A stretch of 64,000 bases of DNA, taken from contig CM034541.1 in NCBI GenBank assembly GCA_020002185.1, positions 33,789,852-33,853,851 of the forward strand, written 5' to 3'. Source of the stretch: Paraescarpia echinospica (Eukaryota > Annelida > Polychaeta > Sabellida > Siboglinidae). Positions 50,501-61,090 of the stretch are shown here, piece by piece. Under the pieces are notes generated by a model. The model did not search any database. It was not told the DNA's origin and saw only the letters and a program-made list of their open reading frames with translations. Position numbers and translations under genes: made by a program. Numbering within the stretch: position 1 is the first letter of the stretch; every line of letters starts with the position of its first letter.

Positions 50501-53500
50501 ATGTCCCAGAATGTGAGCCCATGATCAATGATGACTCTGGATGTTAGTAGTGGTCAGTGTTTAGTCAACCAACAGCCACCACCAACAAGACTAGTGTACG
50601 ACATAGTACTGGTCAGTGTTTAGTCAACCAACAACCACAACCAACAACACTAGTGTACGACAGAGTAGTGGTCAGTGTTTAGTCAACCAACAACCACCAC
50701 AGACAACACTAGTGTACGACAGAGTAGTGGTCAGTGTTTAGTCAACCAACAACCACAACCAACAACACTAGTGTACGACGGATAGTGGTCAGTGTTTAGT
50801 CAACCAACAACCACCACCAACAAGACTAGTGTACGACAGAGTAGTGGTCAGTGTTTAGTCAACCAACAACCACAACCAACAACACTAGTGTACGACGGAT
50901 AGTGGTCAGTGTTTAGTCAACCAACAACCACCACCAACAAGACTAGTGTACGACACAGTACTGGTCAGTGTTTAGTCAACCAACAACCACAACCAACAAC
51001 ACTAGTGTACGACGGAGTAGTGGTCAGTGTTTAGTCAACCAACAACCACCACCAACAACACTAGTGTACGACGGAGTAGTGGTCAGTGTTTAGTCAACCA
51101 ACAACCACCACCAACAACACTAGTGTACGACGGAGTAGTGGTCAGTGTTTAGTCAACCAACAACCACCACAGACAACACTAGTGTACGACAGAGTACTGG
51201 TCAGTGTTTAGTCAACCAACAACCACAACCAACAACACTAGTGTACGACACAGTACTGGTCAGTGTTTAGTCAACCAACAACCACCACAGACAACACTAG
51301 TGTACGACGGAGTAGTGGTCAGTGTTTAGTCAACCAACAACCACCACCAACAAGACTAGTGTACGACACAGTACTGGTCAGTGTTTAGTCAACCAACAAC
51401 CACAACCAACAACACTAGTGTACGACGGATAGTGGTCAGTGTTTAGTCAACCAACAACCACCACCAACAACACTAGTGTACGACGGAGTAGTGGTCAGTG
51501 TTTAGTCAACCAACAACCACCACAGACAACACTAGTGTACGACAGAGTACTGGTCAGTGTTTAGTCAACCAACAACCACAACCAACAACACTAGTGTACG
51601 ACACAGTACTGGTCAGTGTTTAGTCAACCAACAACCACCACAGACAACACTAGTGTACGACGGAGTAGTGGTCAGTGTTTAGTCAACCAACAACCACACC
51701 AACAACACTAGTGTACGACAGATAGTGGTCAGTGTTTAGTCAACCAACAACCACCACCACAACACTAGTGTACGACGGATAGTGGTCAGTGTTTAGTCAA
51801 CCAACAACCACCACAGACAACACTAGTGTACGACGTAGTGTTTAGTCAACCAACAACCACACAACCAACAACCACCACCAACAACACTAGTGTACGACGG
51901 AGTAGTGGTCAGTGTTTAGTCAACCAACAACCACCACCAACAACACTAGTGTACGACGGAGTAGTGGTCAGTGTTTAGTCAACCAACAACCACCACCAAC
52001 AACACTAGTGTACGACGGAGAAGTGGTCAGTGTTTAGTCAACCAACAACCACCACCAACAAGACTAGTGTACGACACAGTACTGGTCAGTGTTTAGTCAA
52101 CCAACAACCACAACCAACAACACTAGTGTACGACGGATAGTGGTCAGTGTTTAGTCAACCAACAACCACCACAGACAACACTAGTGTACGACGGAGTAGT
52201 GGTCAGTGTTTAGTCAACCAACAACCACCACAGACAACACTAGTGTACGACGGAGTAGTGGTCAGTGTTTAGTCAACCAACAACCACCACCAACAAGACT
52301 AGTGTACGACACAGTACTGGTCAGTGTTTAGTCAACCAACAACCACAACCAACAACACTAGTGTACGACGGATAGTGGTCAGTGTTTGGTCAACCAACAA
52401 CCACCACCGACAACACTAGTGTACGATGGAGTAGTGGTCAGTGTTTAGTCATCCAACAACCACCACAGACAACACTAGTGTACGATGGAGTAGTGGTCAG
52501 TGTTTAGTCAACCAACAACCACCACCGACAACACTAGTGTACGACGGAGTAGTGGTCCGTGTTTAGTCAACCAACAACCACCACCGACAACACTAGTGTA
52601 CGACGGAGTAGTGGTCAGTGTTTAGTCAACCAACAACCACCACCGACAACAATAGCGTACGACGGATAGTGGTCAGTGTTTAGTCAACCAACAACCACCA
52701 CCGACAACACTAGTGTACGACGGAGTAGTGGTCAGTGTTTAGTCAACCAACAACCACCACAGACAACACTAGTGTACAACGGAGTAGTGGTCAGTGTTTA
52801 GTCAACCAACAACCACCACCAACAACACTAGTGTACGACGGAGTAGTGGTCAGTGTTTAGTCATCCAACAACCACCACAGACAACACTAGTGTACGACGG
52901 AGTAGTGGTCAGTGTTTAGTCAACCAACAACCACCACCAACAACACTAGTGTATGATGGAGTAGTGGTCAGTGTTTAGTCAACCAACAACCATCACAGAC
53001 AATACTAGTGTACGACAGAGTAGTGGTCAGTGTTTAGTCAACCAACAACCACCACAGACAACACTAGTGTACGACGGAGTAGTGGTCAGTGTTTAGTCAA
53101 CCAACAACCACCACAGACAGCACTAGTGTACGACGGAGTAGTGGTCAGTGTTTAGTCAACCAACAACCACTAGTGTACGACGGAGTAGTGGTCAGTGTTT
53201 AGTCAACCAACAACCACTAGTGTACGACGGAGTAGTGGTCAGTGTTTAGTCAACCAACAACCACCACAGACAGCACTAGTGTACGACGGAGTAGTGGTCA
53301 GTGTTTAGTCAACCAACAACCACCACCGACAACACTAGTGTACGACGGAGTAGTGGTCAGTGTTTAGTCAACCAACAACCACCACCGACAACACTAGTGT
53401 ACGATGGAGTAGTGGTCAGTGTTTAGTCAACCAACAACCACCAGCGACAACACTAGTGTACGATGGAGTAGTGGTCAGTGTTTAGTCAACCAACAACCAC

Positions 53501-56159
53501 CAGCGACAACACTAGTGTACGACGGGCAGTTTCTTTTCTAGTTCGTCGCCAATTGACCTCTCTTCAACACCAACAAGGATACTGAGAGCTGAGAAGTCCT
53601 TGATGCCGCATCCTTTTAGGTCTGGGTTTCCTTGGCAGTAGAAGTCAAGGTAGAACCAGTGAGCTAGTTCTATCTGGAAGAACACGCGGATGAGGTCACG
53701 CCGTTCCTCCTCAGGGATGTTGATTATAAAACGACTGAAATCATCAACAGCACAAGGCAAATGTTGATGAATAATGTTGATCTCAGCTGGTTAATACAAA
53801 GCCTTTTTTGTAATTTGAAGTAGGTAAAAAGCTGCACACATATATTTTACATTATTATGTAACTAATTAACTACTGAAGTCTATTTTTAAATTAACCATT
53901 TCAGTACTGCAGCCCTGACCAGCTGTGACCACTGAATACTGCATTCCCAGTGAATATGCAAGACAATGGATTACCTCATTCAAGTCAAGATTTGAGCAAC
54001 AAAAATGCATTTATGAATAGGAATGTTATATATTTTCGGAAAGTATGATAATCACCGAGTAAAATAAGCCATATCATTTTACATTCCATCAATCCAAGAT
54101 CACCATCAAGATTTCAACGTTTTTGCAGTTGTTGAACATAGTTGTATACCAAGTTCGCCGACATCGTTATTGTGTCGATCGTCAGCATCCGACAAAGATT
54201 CTTTGCTAAAACTATCAAATAATCTGTCCAAAACATGTCGTGGCAAATCGCTGCCCGTCATTGTGGCCACCGCAGATTTTGATAACCCATCATTAAAAAC
54301 CGTGAAAATCTCTGTAAACTATTATTGAGTGATAATAAACAATGACCACTGCTGAATAACTCATTTATTCGCCTTGACAACCATACACAACAAGTGGCTC
54401 CACGTAGTGGATAATTATGAGTAAAAAAACGTACCGAAGCGTCAGACAGTGCGGCTGGAAATCCGGCCTGTCGTACTGAAATGGTTAATCTAAACATGTA
54501 TGTACTGGGGATACTGTAACTTACATTACATATTTTGGTTTTGAAAGGTGGCCATTTTTTAACACTAGGTAACTAAAAGGTATCTTATCTAGCCATTCAC
54601 TCACAAAGAATGTGGGTATATAGTAAACAAATAATAAAAAAATTACTGATATAACATTGGCCAAATGTTTCTCAACACATGCAAAAGTCACAAAAATAAT
54701 ATGCATTAACTTAAATAAGTAATGACACCAAAGGTGTACTAAATTGGTCTAAATTAGTTACACCACTAAATTAAATATTTCCTAATTCTTTGGATGTCAA
54801 TGTATTTATTTTACCACAACAAATAATGTTATTTTATTTACTTATGTTGTGCCTATTTGTTTTATCGTTGTATCATTTATCATAAGTTACCACGGATAAG
54901 TCTTTCAAGTCATTGGTTGCTAAGTCAGTACCATGATTCGAATTTGGGTCGCAGCCAAAAAAGATTAAGAACTGCTGGAATTTATTTAAATCAAACCATA
55001 CTTAGAAATAAAAATCGATGTTGACAACTGTGAACGACCCATAAACACTATTGTCGGCACATGTGTACAATTCGGACCCACCTCTATTTCGCATTCATTA
55101 CTTTGTTGCCTAAATTTGATACCTCAGTGCATTAGTTCCATCATTCCACATAATCCCAGGCATGTCTATGTTACGAAAATGTTCTGTTTTAGTGCACTTT
55201 TGAGAACCAAATAGCGATCTGGTTTATGCCAGTCTGCGGTCGTGCATTACACAACTTTTTGCACCACGTGTTTGAAATGAGCGATGTAGCAGCGAAGGTT
55301 GACGCCAACCAGAATGCTATATGCCTCAAAAGTGCACCGAGACGCAATATTTTAGACAATAATATGTCTGGGGTGATGATGAATTATTAATTAAAATTTA
55401 TGCAAAAAATCAAAATGAAGTTATAATGGCAAAATGGAGGTTGGTCCGGATTCTACACAATTGTCCTATTGTCTTCTGGACGCTACCCCAGTTTGTTGAC
55501 GGATGTCGGTTAGGTATGTTATAGTCAAAGATTTAAGGCTAAACTTGTTGACCTAAAGTAGTAGGGCCGACAAGGGAGTTTGACTAAAAGGCACACGACC
55601 ACGAAGTTGACGAATGACCACGCACGACCATGTAATATAATGTGTTGGTAGATAGTTTGGCCGTTGATGGTATATATATATGGTTTGTGTGTGCATTATT
55701 AAAAAATTTTAGTCAATATTTCACCAAGGAGTTACACAATTTAGGCATTTTATCCGATTTTCCAGACGAGCATTTAGTCTTGGCACAGTAGCGCCACCTG
55801 GCGAACGGAACCACAAGCGATGATAAGTTTCGAATTTTTGTTACTCCAATGGCAATGTGAAGAACATATCTGAAATTTGGTGAGCTGCACACACATACCT
55901 CCTACGTGCCAACAGCCCGCTTGGTTACCAACACTACATACATTTTGGTCGTGCGCCTTTTAGTCATACCGCGACAAGGTGTCGGTTTGACAGAATTCTT
56001 GGGCGATAAATGGTAATATTGTGTTACATTACCGGGTAACCCATTTCCATACAAACTTGGAATTTAATATACACACCTACAAAGATCATCCATAATGTCA
56101 GCTGGAATTTTTTGACACGATGGCATATTACTACTATGGGGAGTCCCAGGTGTATCCAT
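41396..56159 (-). CDS. DCP2: mRNA-decapping enzyme 2 (complete, nine coding exons)
   Basis: DCP2 hydrolyses the m7GpppN cap of mRNA, releasing m7GDP and 5'-monophosphate RNA, and works with DCP1 and EDC factors in cytoplasmic P-bodies. Exons, in order: 56159-56077, 53734-53583, 50033-49906, 49441-49343, 47967-47815, 45681-45569, 43507-43114, 42155-42098, 41580-41396. They total 1365 bp and 454 residues (human about 420), with phase kept at every join. Seen: the regulatory box with [13 protein letters not shown] (residues 48-60); WREYKM and [10 protein letters not shown]; the full Nudix box G139-x5-E145-x7-R153-E154-V155-x-E157-E158-x-G160-F161; the basic linker [16 protein letters not shown]; a low-complexity Q/S/K-rich tail; and the C-terminal [20 protein letters not shown] that aligns with the family's end. 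Introns hold three minisatellites, a SINE, a LINE scrap and small transposons. Confidence 0.96.
42098..42155 (-). CDS. DCP2: DCP2 coding exon 8
   Basis: A 58-bp exon between GCTTCAG and GTGAGC. Encodes [19 protein letters not shown] and one base of the next codon. Placed by splice sites and phase rather than by similarity. Confidence 0.75.
42156..43113 (-). other. DCP2 intron 7
   Basis: Ordinary AT-rich intron; no repeat or gene recognised. Confidence 0.7.
43114..43507 (-). CDS. DCP2: DCP2 coding exon 7
   Basis: Starts after TTTCAG with [11 protein letters not shown], matching the family's RPLRDWLSRR region, then a long Ser/Lys/Gln-rich disordered segment ([20 protein letters not shown]). 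The donor used is GTAAGT at 43113; a weaker GTACAA 12 bases earlier would also keep the frame. Confidence 0.9.
43508..45568 (-). other. DCP2 intron 6
   Basis: Contains a small 49-bp minisatellite (44451-44779). No other feature was recognised. Confidence 0.75.
44451..44779. repeat. 49-bp minisatellite, about 6.7 copies
   Basis: Units contain CTAGGGTGAGAAAAATGATG and GCCATAAAGAATAAAACATG. The last two units share the variant AGAACAATTATGG. Confidence 0.95.
45569..45681 (-). CDS. DCP2: DCP2 coding exon 6
   Basis: Acceptor GTGTTTAG, donor GTGAGT. Encodes [20 protein letters not shown], then [18 protein letters not shown], equivalent to the family's IEWF...LP and LGLAPNKFFMAIPF region closing the Nudix fold. 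Confidence 0.93.
45682..47814 (-). other. DCP2 intron 5
   Basis: Two thirds of it is the 43-bp minisatellite at 46224-47642. Two copies of GTAGCTAGTCT / GTAGGTAGCTAGTC occur near 45740-45810. Confidence 0.8.
46224..47642. repeat. 43-bp minisatellite, 33 copies
   Basis: Unit landmarks: CATGATACAATGTTGATAGG, CAAGTAGCAGCACAACAAGC and CAC. The span divides to 33.0 units, so the array has almost no internal indels. Since 43 is not a multiple of three and no stop is created, the minus strand has long, period-129 open frames that are not genes. Confidence 0.97.
47815..47967 (-). CDS. DCP2: DCP2 coding exon 5
   Basis: Starts VLEETGFDI, the second half of the Nudix box, and continues through [20 protein letters not shown]. 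Flanked by CTGTAG and GTATTT. Exactly 51 codons, phase 0 at both ends. Confidence 0.96.
48225..48620 (-). mobile_element. LINE ORF2 C-terminal remnant, frameshifted
   Basis: Minus-strand frames give [20 protein letters not shown] and then, after a frameshift, [19 protein letters not shown] and [17 protein letters not shown]. This is the Cys/His-rich C-terminal end found after the RNase H domain of several invertebrate LINE groups. It is shifted between frames and contains stops. Confidence 0.7.
48845..49041 (-). mobile_element. tRNA-derived SINE copy (3'-truncated)
   Basis: Shares CTTCTCTGGGAAGCATTCAG, ACACAAATATCCACCACTGT and the tRNA-like segment with CCCGGGTTCTC...CTCTAGCCACTGCAC with the copies at 16291 and 61300. 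The usual 3' tail is replaced by unrelated sequence. Confidence 0.75.
49343..49441 (-). CDS. DCP2: DCP2 coding exon 4
   Basis: Acceptor CTTTGCAG, donor GTAGAC. Its 33 codons hold [19 protein letters not shown] and the first half of the Nudix box, ending at the catalytic-motif Arg-Glu (R153-E154). Confidence 0.96.
49442..49905 (-). other. DCP2 intron 3
   Basis: A 464-bp intron (GTATGT donor). It contains a short imperfect inverted pair (TATCCATCACATGACTGGTT near 49660 and GTCACGTGATGGATAG near 49770). No gene. Confidence 0.7.
49906..50033 (-). CDS. DCP2: DCP2 coding exon 3
   Basis: Encodes [20 protein letters not shown] then [17 protein letters not shown], matching the family's VFSHCP...[21 protein letters not shown]. 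Preceded by the U12-like branch motif TTCCTTTAC and a CAG acceptor; ends before GTATGT. Confidence 0.95.
50034..53582 (-). other. DCP2 intron 2, probable U12-type intron
   Basis: The 5' splice site on the minus strand is GTATCCTTGTT, identical in its first eight bases to the GT-AG U12 consensus GTATCCTT. The 3' end has TTCCTTTAC (plus positions 50043-50051, reverse complement), one base from the U12 branch consensus TTCCTTAAC, close to the AG. Using this site gives KDFSAL-I-FQHC with no gap against the family. The alternative U2-like GTGTTG donor would insert extra residues. The intron is 84% minisatellite. Confidence 0.75.
50546..53525. repeat. 59-bp minisatellite, about 50 copies
   Basis: Unit landmarks: AGTGGTCAGTGTTTAGTCAA, CCAACAACCACCACC, and the palindrome ACACTAGTGT followed by ACGACGGAGT. 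Unit length varies (56-59 bp, a few shorter ones near 51830 and 53165-53225). The array starts about 57 bases inside the intron from the DCP2 exon-2 donor. Confidence 0.97.
53583..53734 (-). CDS. DCP2: DCP2 coding exon 2
   Basis: Acceptor GATTTCAG. Encodes [20 protein letters not shown] then [15 protein letters not shown] and [10 protein letters not shown], the N-terminal regulatory domain. Ends at the U12-like GTATCCTT. Confidence 0.96.
53892..54488. mobile_element. piggyBac-like MITE with TTAA target sites
   Basis: TTAA at 53892-53895 is followed by CCATTTCAGTAC. The right end is the exact reverse complement of that, followed by TTAA at 54485-54488. The 589-bp interior has no transposase frame. 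TTAA duplication with CC-starting ends is the piggyBac pattern. Confidence 0.65.
55582..55965. mobile_element. Short inverted-repeat element
   Basis: GACTAAAAGGCACACGACC at 55582-55600 pairs with the reverse complement at 55947-55965 (GACTAAAAGGCGCACGACC), one mismatch in 19. No target duplication could be defined. Confidence 0.6.
56077..56159 (-). CDS. DCP2: DCP2 coding exon 1
   Basis: ATG at 56159-56157, encoding [20 protein letters not shown] then DIMDDLC, and two bases of the serine codon completed by exon 2. The family reads IPGSVLDDLCSRF here. The frame remains open upstream, so the ATG was chosen by length agreement with other DCP2 proteins. Confidence 0.88.
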
Positions 56160-56919
56160 TATTGAAATACTACTTTGAAACTTTGTTTGTAGATAAATAA
56201 CTACGAATTTCACTCTTTCGATCCAAATGGTTATTGTCACCAAACAGAATAACAAAACCGGCTTGTCATCACTGCCTCGAAGACACCATAAATGCTTTTT
56301 CTTGGGGGAGGCTAAACTTCGCATATAATAAATAAATCATTCTGTAATATTTTTATAACCGGAATTAGTGGGCGTATAAAAATGTAGTAATCTGTAACAG
56401 GAAGTCTGCTGTGTTAAATGTGGGAAAGTTGAACATCAAAGGATAAGAAGTTTTTTTAACATGGCGGTTCTGTATTTTTGCGGGAGCTGAGTACGGGATA
56501 CAAAGTCCAAGAACAAGATAAGACAAGCAAGCCTCCACCCTGATTTATTTGAGTGGTCATGAGGTAACATCAGTGCAGCACTAAGCTGGGTAGGAAATCT
56601 AGTTTAACCCACTTCTGTGAGCATTAAACATGAATGAAAATAAAAAGTGGCCGGCGGCCATCTTTGACTGATGAAACAAAAGGAAAATCACCCTAGTGTG
56701 GGTCTTACGAGTAGAACGTGACAAAGAAAGCGGAGGCCCTAGCTTTAGTGTGAGTACTGTAATATGTGGTGCCACATTGAGTGCCAATGAGTAACCAGTG
56801 AATTAAGTCTACAAGGCCATTCGTGTATGCGGGGAAAACCTTCATTGATTTTGCAGAGTGTAATCCCAAAGCATTGGATGTACATGTATTGAAGTTAGTC
56901 CAGAGCATTAAAGAGAAGA
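56160..56919. other. DCP2 5' flank
   Basis: Probably contains the DCP2 promoter and 5'UTR. No TATA box or other element could be assigned. A GC-rich patch with GTGGCCGGCGGCCATC lies at about 56648-56663. Confidence 0.4.
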
Positions 56920-56984
56920 GGATAGGATGCAGACAATGGAAGTGACGGTAGAGGCTATTGACAAAGGTTTTGATGAGAGAGAGG

Positions 56985-57083
<99 letters not shown>

Positions 57084-59950
57084 TCGAGAAGGCTGTCAAG
57101 AGAGTATAATTAGGGAAGAGGTATATGAATCCAGACAGAGGGAAGAAAGAAGAATGAATGTTGTCACCAGGAACATACCAGAAGAGACATCAGACTCTGA
57201 TGCGTTGAAGGGGTGGTGGGGGCATTGGGGTTAGGATCTTTTGGAGAAGTGGCAGGACGGGAGAGGCTGGGTGACGAAGGAGACAGAGCCATGCAGACCG
57301 CCCAGGGTTCTATGTGCAAACTCAAAACAAAGAATGAGACTGCTGAATAGCAGCAAGAAACTAGCGTCGACTATTGACTACAGCGGTATGTACAGTGGAG
57401 GGACTTGATCAGGCTAGAGCAAAAGGAGCAGAAAGACCTTAAGGATGAACTCAGGTCTCAGAAACATGAAAAACGGTTCACCATCAAGAAGAACAAGGTT
57501 GTTATACTTGACCAAGCTGAGCACTTGACAGAACGGAACAAGATAAGTACATGTAATAAGTTTCCAGATAAAGCATCTGTGGATACAAAAAGGGGGAGAG
57601 TGTAAAAATGTAAAACTGCAAGTCATGTAAATACAAATTTAGTTGATGATGTTGATACTACATTGACTGTTTATTGTTGAATGCACGAAGTTTAGTTAAC
57701 AAATATGATGAGTGTCACACTCTTGTGTGTAATAAAGTTCCAGACGTGGTAGCCGTTAGTGAGTTGTGACTACGACCGGGTATATATTAGTGATAGTGAA
57801 ATAACCATTCAGGGCAGTTACAGTTTTTAGTAAAGACAGAGTTGGAAAAAGGGGCAGGGGACAATTTATTGAAGGTAATAACAGAGGCGTCAAAATACAA
57901 GCATGATGTGTTAAGAGGAGATTTCAACCATCCTAGTATCGACCGAAATTCTCTGGGTATGAGAAGGAGGGAGGAAGATTTGTAGAAACCATAAGTGACT
58001 GTTTTTATATCAAGATGTGTTTGAACCTACAAGAAAAGGCAATGTGCTAGAATTGGTGTTTAGTTCGGAGGAGAACGTTATTCAGGAACTGTGTGAGCTC
58101 TGATCCTCTGACTAACAGTGATCATTGTCATGTGGAGTTCAATGTGATATGTGCTAGAACTAAGTTAAGTAATAAAAAAGAAAGTACAAGTACTCAAGAC
58201 TACATGAGAGCGGACTGGGAGAGTGTTAACAAAGGTTTTAAGTATGTTGACAGGGAGGCCCAATTTGTAGACAAAGACACAGAGGAACAGTGGTCAGTTT
58301 CCATTGACCAAGTATCTGAGTTGGTAGAGAAACATGTTCCAGTAAGAAAAACATAACTGCAGGAAACCTAAATGGATGGACATTGAGGTACTTAGGAAGG
58401 TGAGAAGAAAGAGAAAGAAATGGAGAAAGTATAGAGACAGTGGAAGACAGAAAGACTATTTGGCGTACAAAAAGTGTCAGTGTGAAACAACAAAGAAGAT
58501 AAGGAATATAAAAAAACTGTTAAGCCAAACTGGCTGAAAATATCAACATCAAGAATGACACCAAATCTTAGCTTCTATGCATACGATTTATAAACTGATG
58601 ATAAGGAACAAGCGGGAATTCTGAACATATTTTTTACAGAAGATGATTCAGAAGAAGTTAGACCTGAGCCGGATGTTAAATTCAACGGACAGTGTGAGGA
58701 CAAACTGATCAATGTGAACATTACAGAAGAAATGGTTTTGACAAATTTAAAGTGTCTGAACGCTAATAAGGCCACGGGTACTGATGATATTTCCACTTCA
58801 ATTTTGGTTAATGCTGCAGAGTCAATAGCGTACCCTCTGTCGCTCATCTTTCAGTCTTCACCGCAGTCGCATATTGTTCCAAAGGGATGGAAGGAAACTA
58901 ATGTTGTTCCTATTTTCAAAAAAGGATCCCAAGCTGGAAACTACAGGCCAGTAAGTTTGACATGACATGTAGGACTGGGCTCCGGTAACTAGTGGAGTAC
59001 CACAATGGTCTCTCCTAGGACTTGTCCTAGGGTTTATTAATGATCTTGATGAGGACATGTTTAGTTCAGTATTGAAATTTACTAATGACACAAAGATCTA
59101 TGGGGATGTGTCTGACACTGAAGGTAGAGATCGGTTACAACGCGGTTACAAGGCAATGGTATGATCTGTGAAGTGGCTGATGCAATTCAATGTGGATGTA
59201 CGCAAGGGCTACGGTAACCCACAACAAGTTTATGTAATGGGAGGTAACAACCTTTTGGAGGTGGAGGAGGAGAAGGACCTTGGCATAGTGATTCACAATT
59301 CAGTATCTCTGAGTAGGCAATGTTCGGAAGCGGCAAAGAGAGCAAACATAATAGATTAAGCGAACCATCACCAACAAGCAGCCAGAGATCATTGTGCCCT
59401 TGTACAAGTCTCTAGTAAGAACACATAGAGTATTGCATACAAGCCTGGAACCCTTGCCTCAAAACGAACATAACTAAACTGGAACAGGTGCAGAGACGAG
59501 CTACAAAGCTCACCACAAGCCTGTCAGGACTGAGTTATTAGAACAGACCGAGATCCTGTGGATTACAACACTTGAGGAGAGAAGGAAAAGAGGTGATATG
59601 ATTCAAACCTTTAAATTCATCAAAGGAATAGAGCAGGTTCCCTCGGAAGTTTTCTTCTCCTTGTTTATCCGGCCATGCAACGACAGCAAGATTTTCAAGA
59701 ACATATCCCGCCTGGAAATCAGAAGAAATTTCTTCTCACAGCGAGTTGTCAACCAGTGGAATGCTTTCCCTCAGAGCGTCATCTGCACAGAAAACACAAA
59801 CCAGTTCGAGAACTGCCATGCAAAATGTTCACACAGGGGATTAAAATAAGTCAAATGACTTCCTATCCCGACGTCCGCACGCTTCTGAACGTGTGGCCAC
59901 TCAGATAAATTCAGTTAACTCAACCCGACTCGGCCGTATCGCTAATACAG
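56920..59950 (+). mobile_element. Degenerate CR1/L2-like LINE with ORF1 and ORF2 remnants
   Basis: Read in order across several frames: a coiled, charged ORF1 remnant (TVEAIDKGFDEREG, the GA-run, EEVYESRQREERRMNVVTRN, LEQKEQKDLKDELRSQK); an APE-type endonuclease with LLNARSLVNKYDECHTLV, RGDFNHPSIDRN and LTNSDHCHVEF; reverse transcriptase with WKETNVVPIFKKGSQ and GNYRPVSLT, then GVPQWSLLGLVLGFINDLDE and LKFTNDTKIYGDV (the catalytic ADD is TND here); and the thumb/C-terminus KDLGIVIHNSVSLSRQCSEA, SLVRTHIEYCIQAWNPCL and FFSQRVVNQWNAFPQSV, ending at 59849. Frameshifts and stops make it non-functional. Confidence 0.9.
56985..57079. repeat. GA dinucleotide microsatellite inside the LINE ORF1 remnant
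   Basis: About 40 GA repeats. In the ORF1 frame they read as alternating Glu-Arg, continuous with charged sequence on both sides. Confidence 0.95.
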
Positions 59951-59988
59951 CTTGTTTTGAAACAGGATATTTTGTTTATTATTTTAAC

Positions 59989-60492
59989 ATCCTTAACAAA
60001 AAACTATAGAATTATATCGTTTGTCTAGTATTCTATAGTTTTCTACAGTGTTCTATATAATTTTATAATGATATAGGATACATGACAGAATTTTTGCTCA
60101 ATATTCTATAGAATTGTACAGAAAAACGGAAAACTATAGAATTCTATAGCAAAGCCATTATCCACTTTACTTTTATATACTTCTATAGACAACATTAGAC
60201 AGATATATAGATAACTATAGCCACTTTTCTTTTTGTATGATTCTGTAGAATATTCCACAGAATTCTATAAAATATAGCGCTAATATCCTGTCATATTTCC
60301 TATAGCATATATCCTGTGTAAGAACTTAGAACTCAGAACTCAGAATAAATTTATTTGATCTAAATACGATACAAATACAACAAATAACGTAAGTAATAGA
60401 TAAGGTCGGGAGACTCCAATTAAGATATAGAACATCGCTAGCACAGGAGCCACCCCATAAATATAATTCTATAGATTTTTGTTAAGGACATG
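59989..60492. mobile_element. MITE-like element with CTATAG-rich termini
   Basis: The left end ATCCTTAACAAAAAACTATAG then AATTAT (59989-60017) pairs with the reverse complement at 60463-60492 (one or two mismatches). The interior has many CTATAG/TTCTATAG motifs, including the palindrome CTATAGAATTCTATAG near 60134. Confidence 0.6.
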
Positions 60493-61090
60493 TTCCCGTG
60501 GTAGTACCTTCATATTGCGACTGCTGGTACGGGTGAATTAAACATAATTTGGCGGGCAGTATACCTTCAAAATAGTTAGTATAGTTTCAATAACATTATA
60601 TTAATTAATTAATTAAAAACTAGGAGCAGACTGCCACATTTTAATATCCATACTCCCATAGCCAGTACAGTAGTTTACGACGTAAATAATTGATTGCAAA
60701 ATTTGCTTTTTTGATGTAACTTCTAAAACTGTTACATCCGCGTGGTGCACAGTATGATATTATAATAGTCGTTTATGAATACATAAGGGTAATTCAGCTT
60801 TTGAATCGAAGAGAATACTAGAAAGCAATCAATGACCCGAGCTATTCGTATATATGTCGGGCAAAACTAGGAACCTGACACGTCATAACCGACGTCACAG
60901 CTCGGCGCTTTTTGTTCAATCTACTGCGCCACGGGCAAGATTTCAGTCTCCTTGATATCGGACGTTTTATTCGAAGGAATGGAAGAAGGAATGGAACTTT
61001 CTGCCCCATTGTTGAGTGCAACTCGTTCTTGTTCCGTTTTAGCTGCAAAATTGTTCGTTCTCATCTGCAATTACACATAGTTAGGCATAC
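60493..61090. other. AT-rich region, no gene recognised
   Basis: Small open frames on both strands between 60842 and 61094 show no domain. The downstream exons of the gene represented by 61091-61276 were not found here. Confidence 0.4.

Larger units (their letters stand above)
53735..56076 (-). other. DCP2 intron 1
   Basis: Contains a TTAA-flanked inverted-repeat element (53892-54488) and an inverted-repeat element at 55582-55965. The rest is AT-rich and unrecognised. Confidence 0.75.

Noticed and set aside
50546..53525. CRISPR-like regular repeats (59-bp and 69-bp arrays)
   Set aside because: There is no repeat-spacer alternation: the whole unit is repeated, in a eukaryotic intron.
53512..53582. 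Reading exon 2 of DCP2 through to 53512
   Set aside because: The frame past 53583 has no family similarity and enters the minisatellite; the GTATCCTT donor gives an exact join to exon 3.
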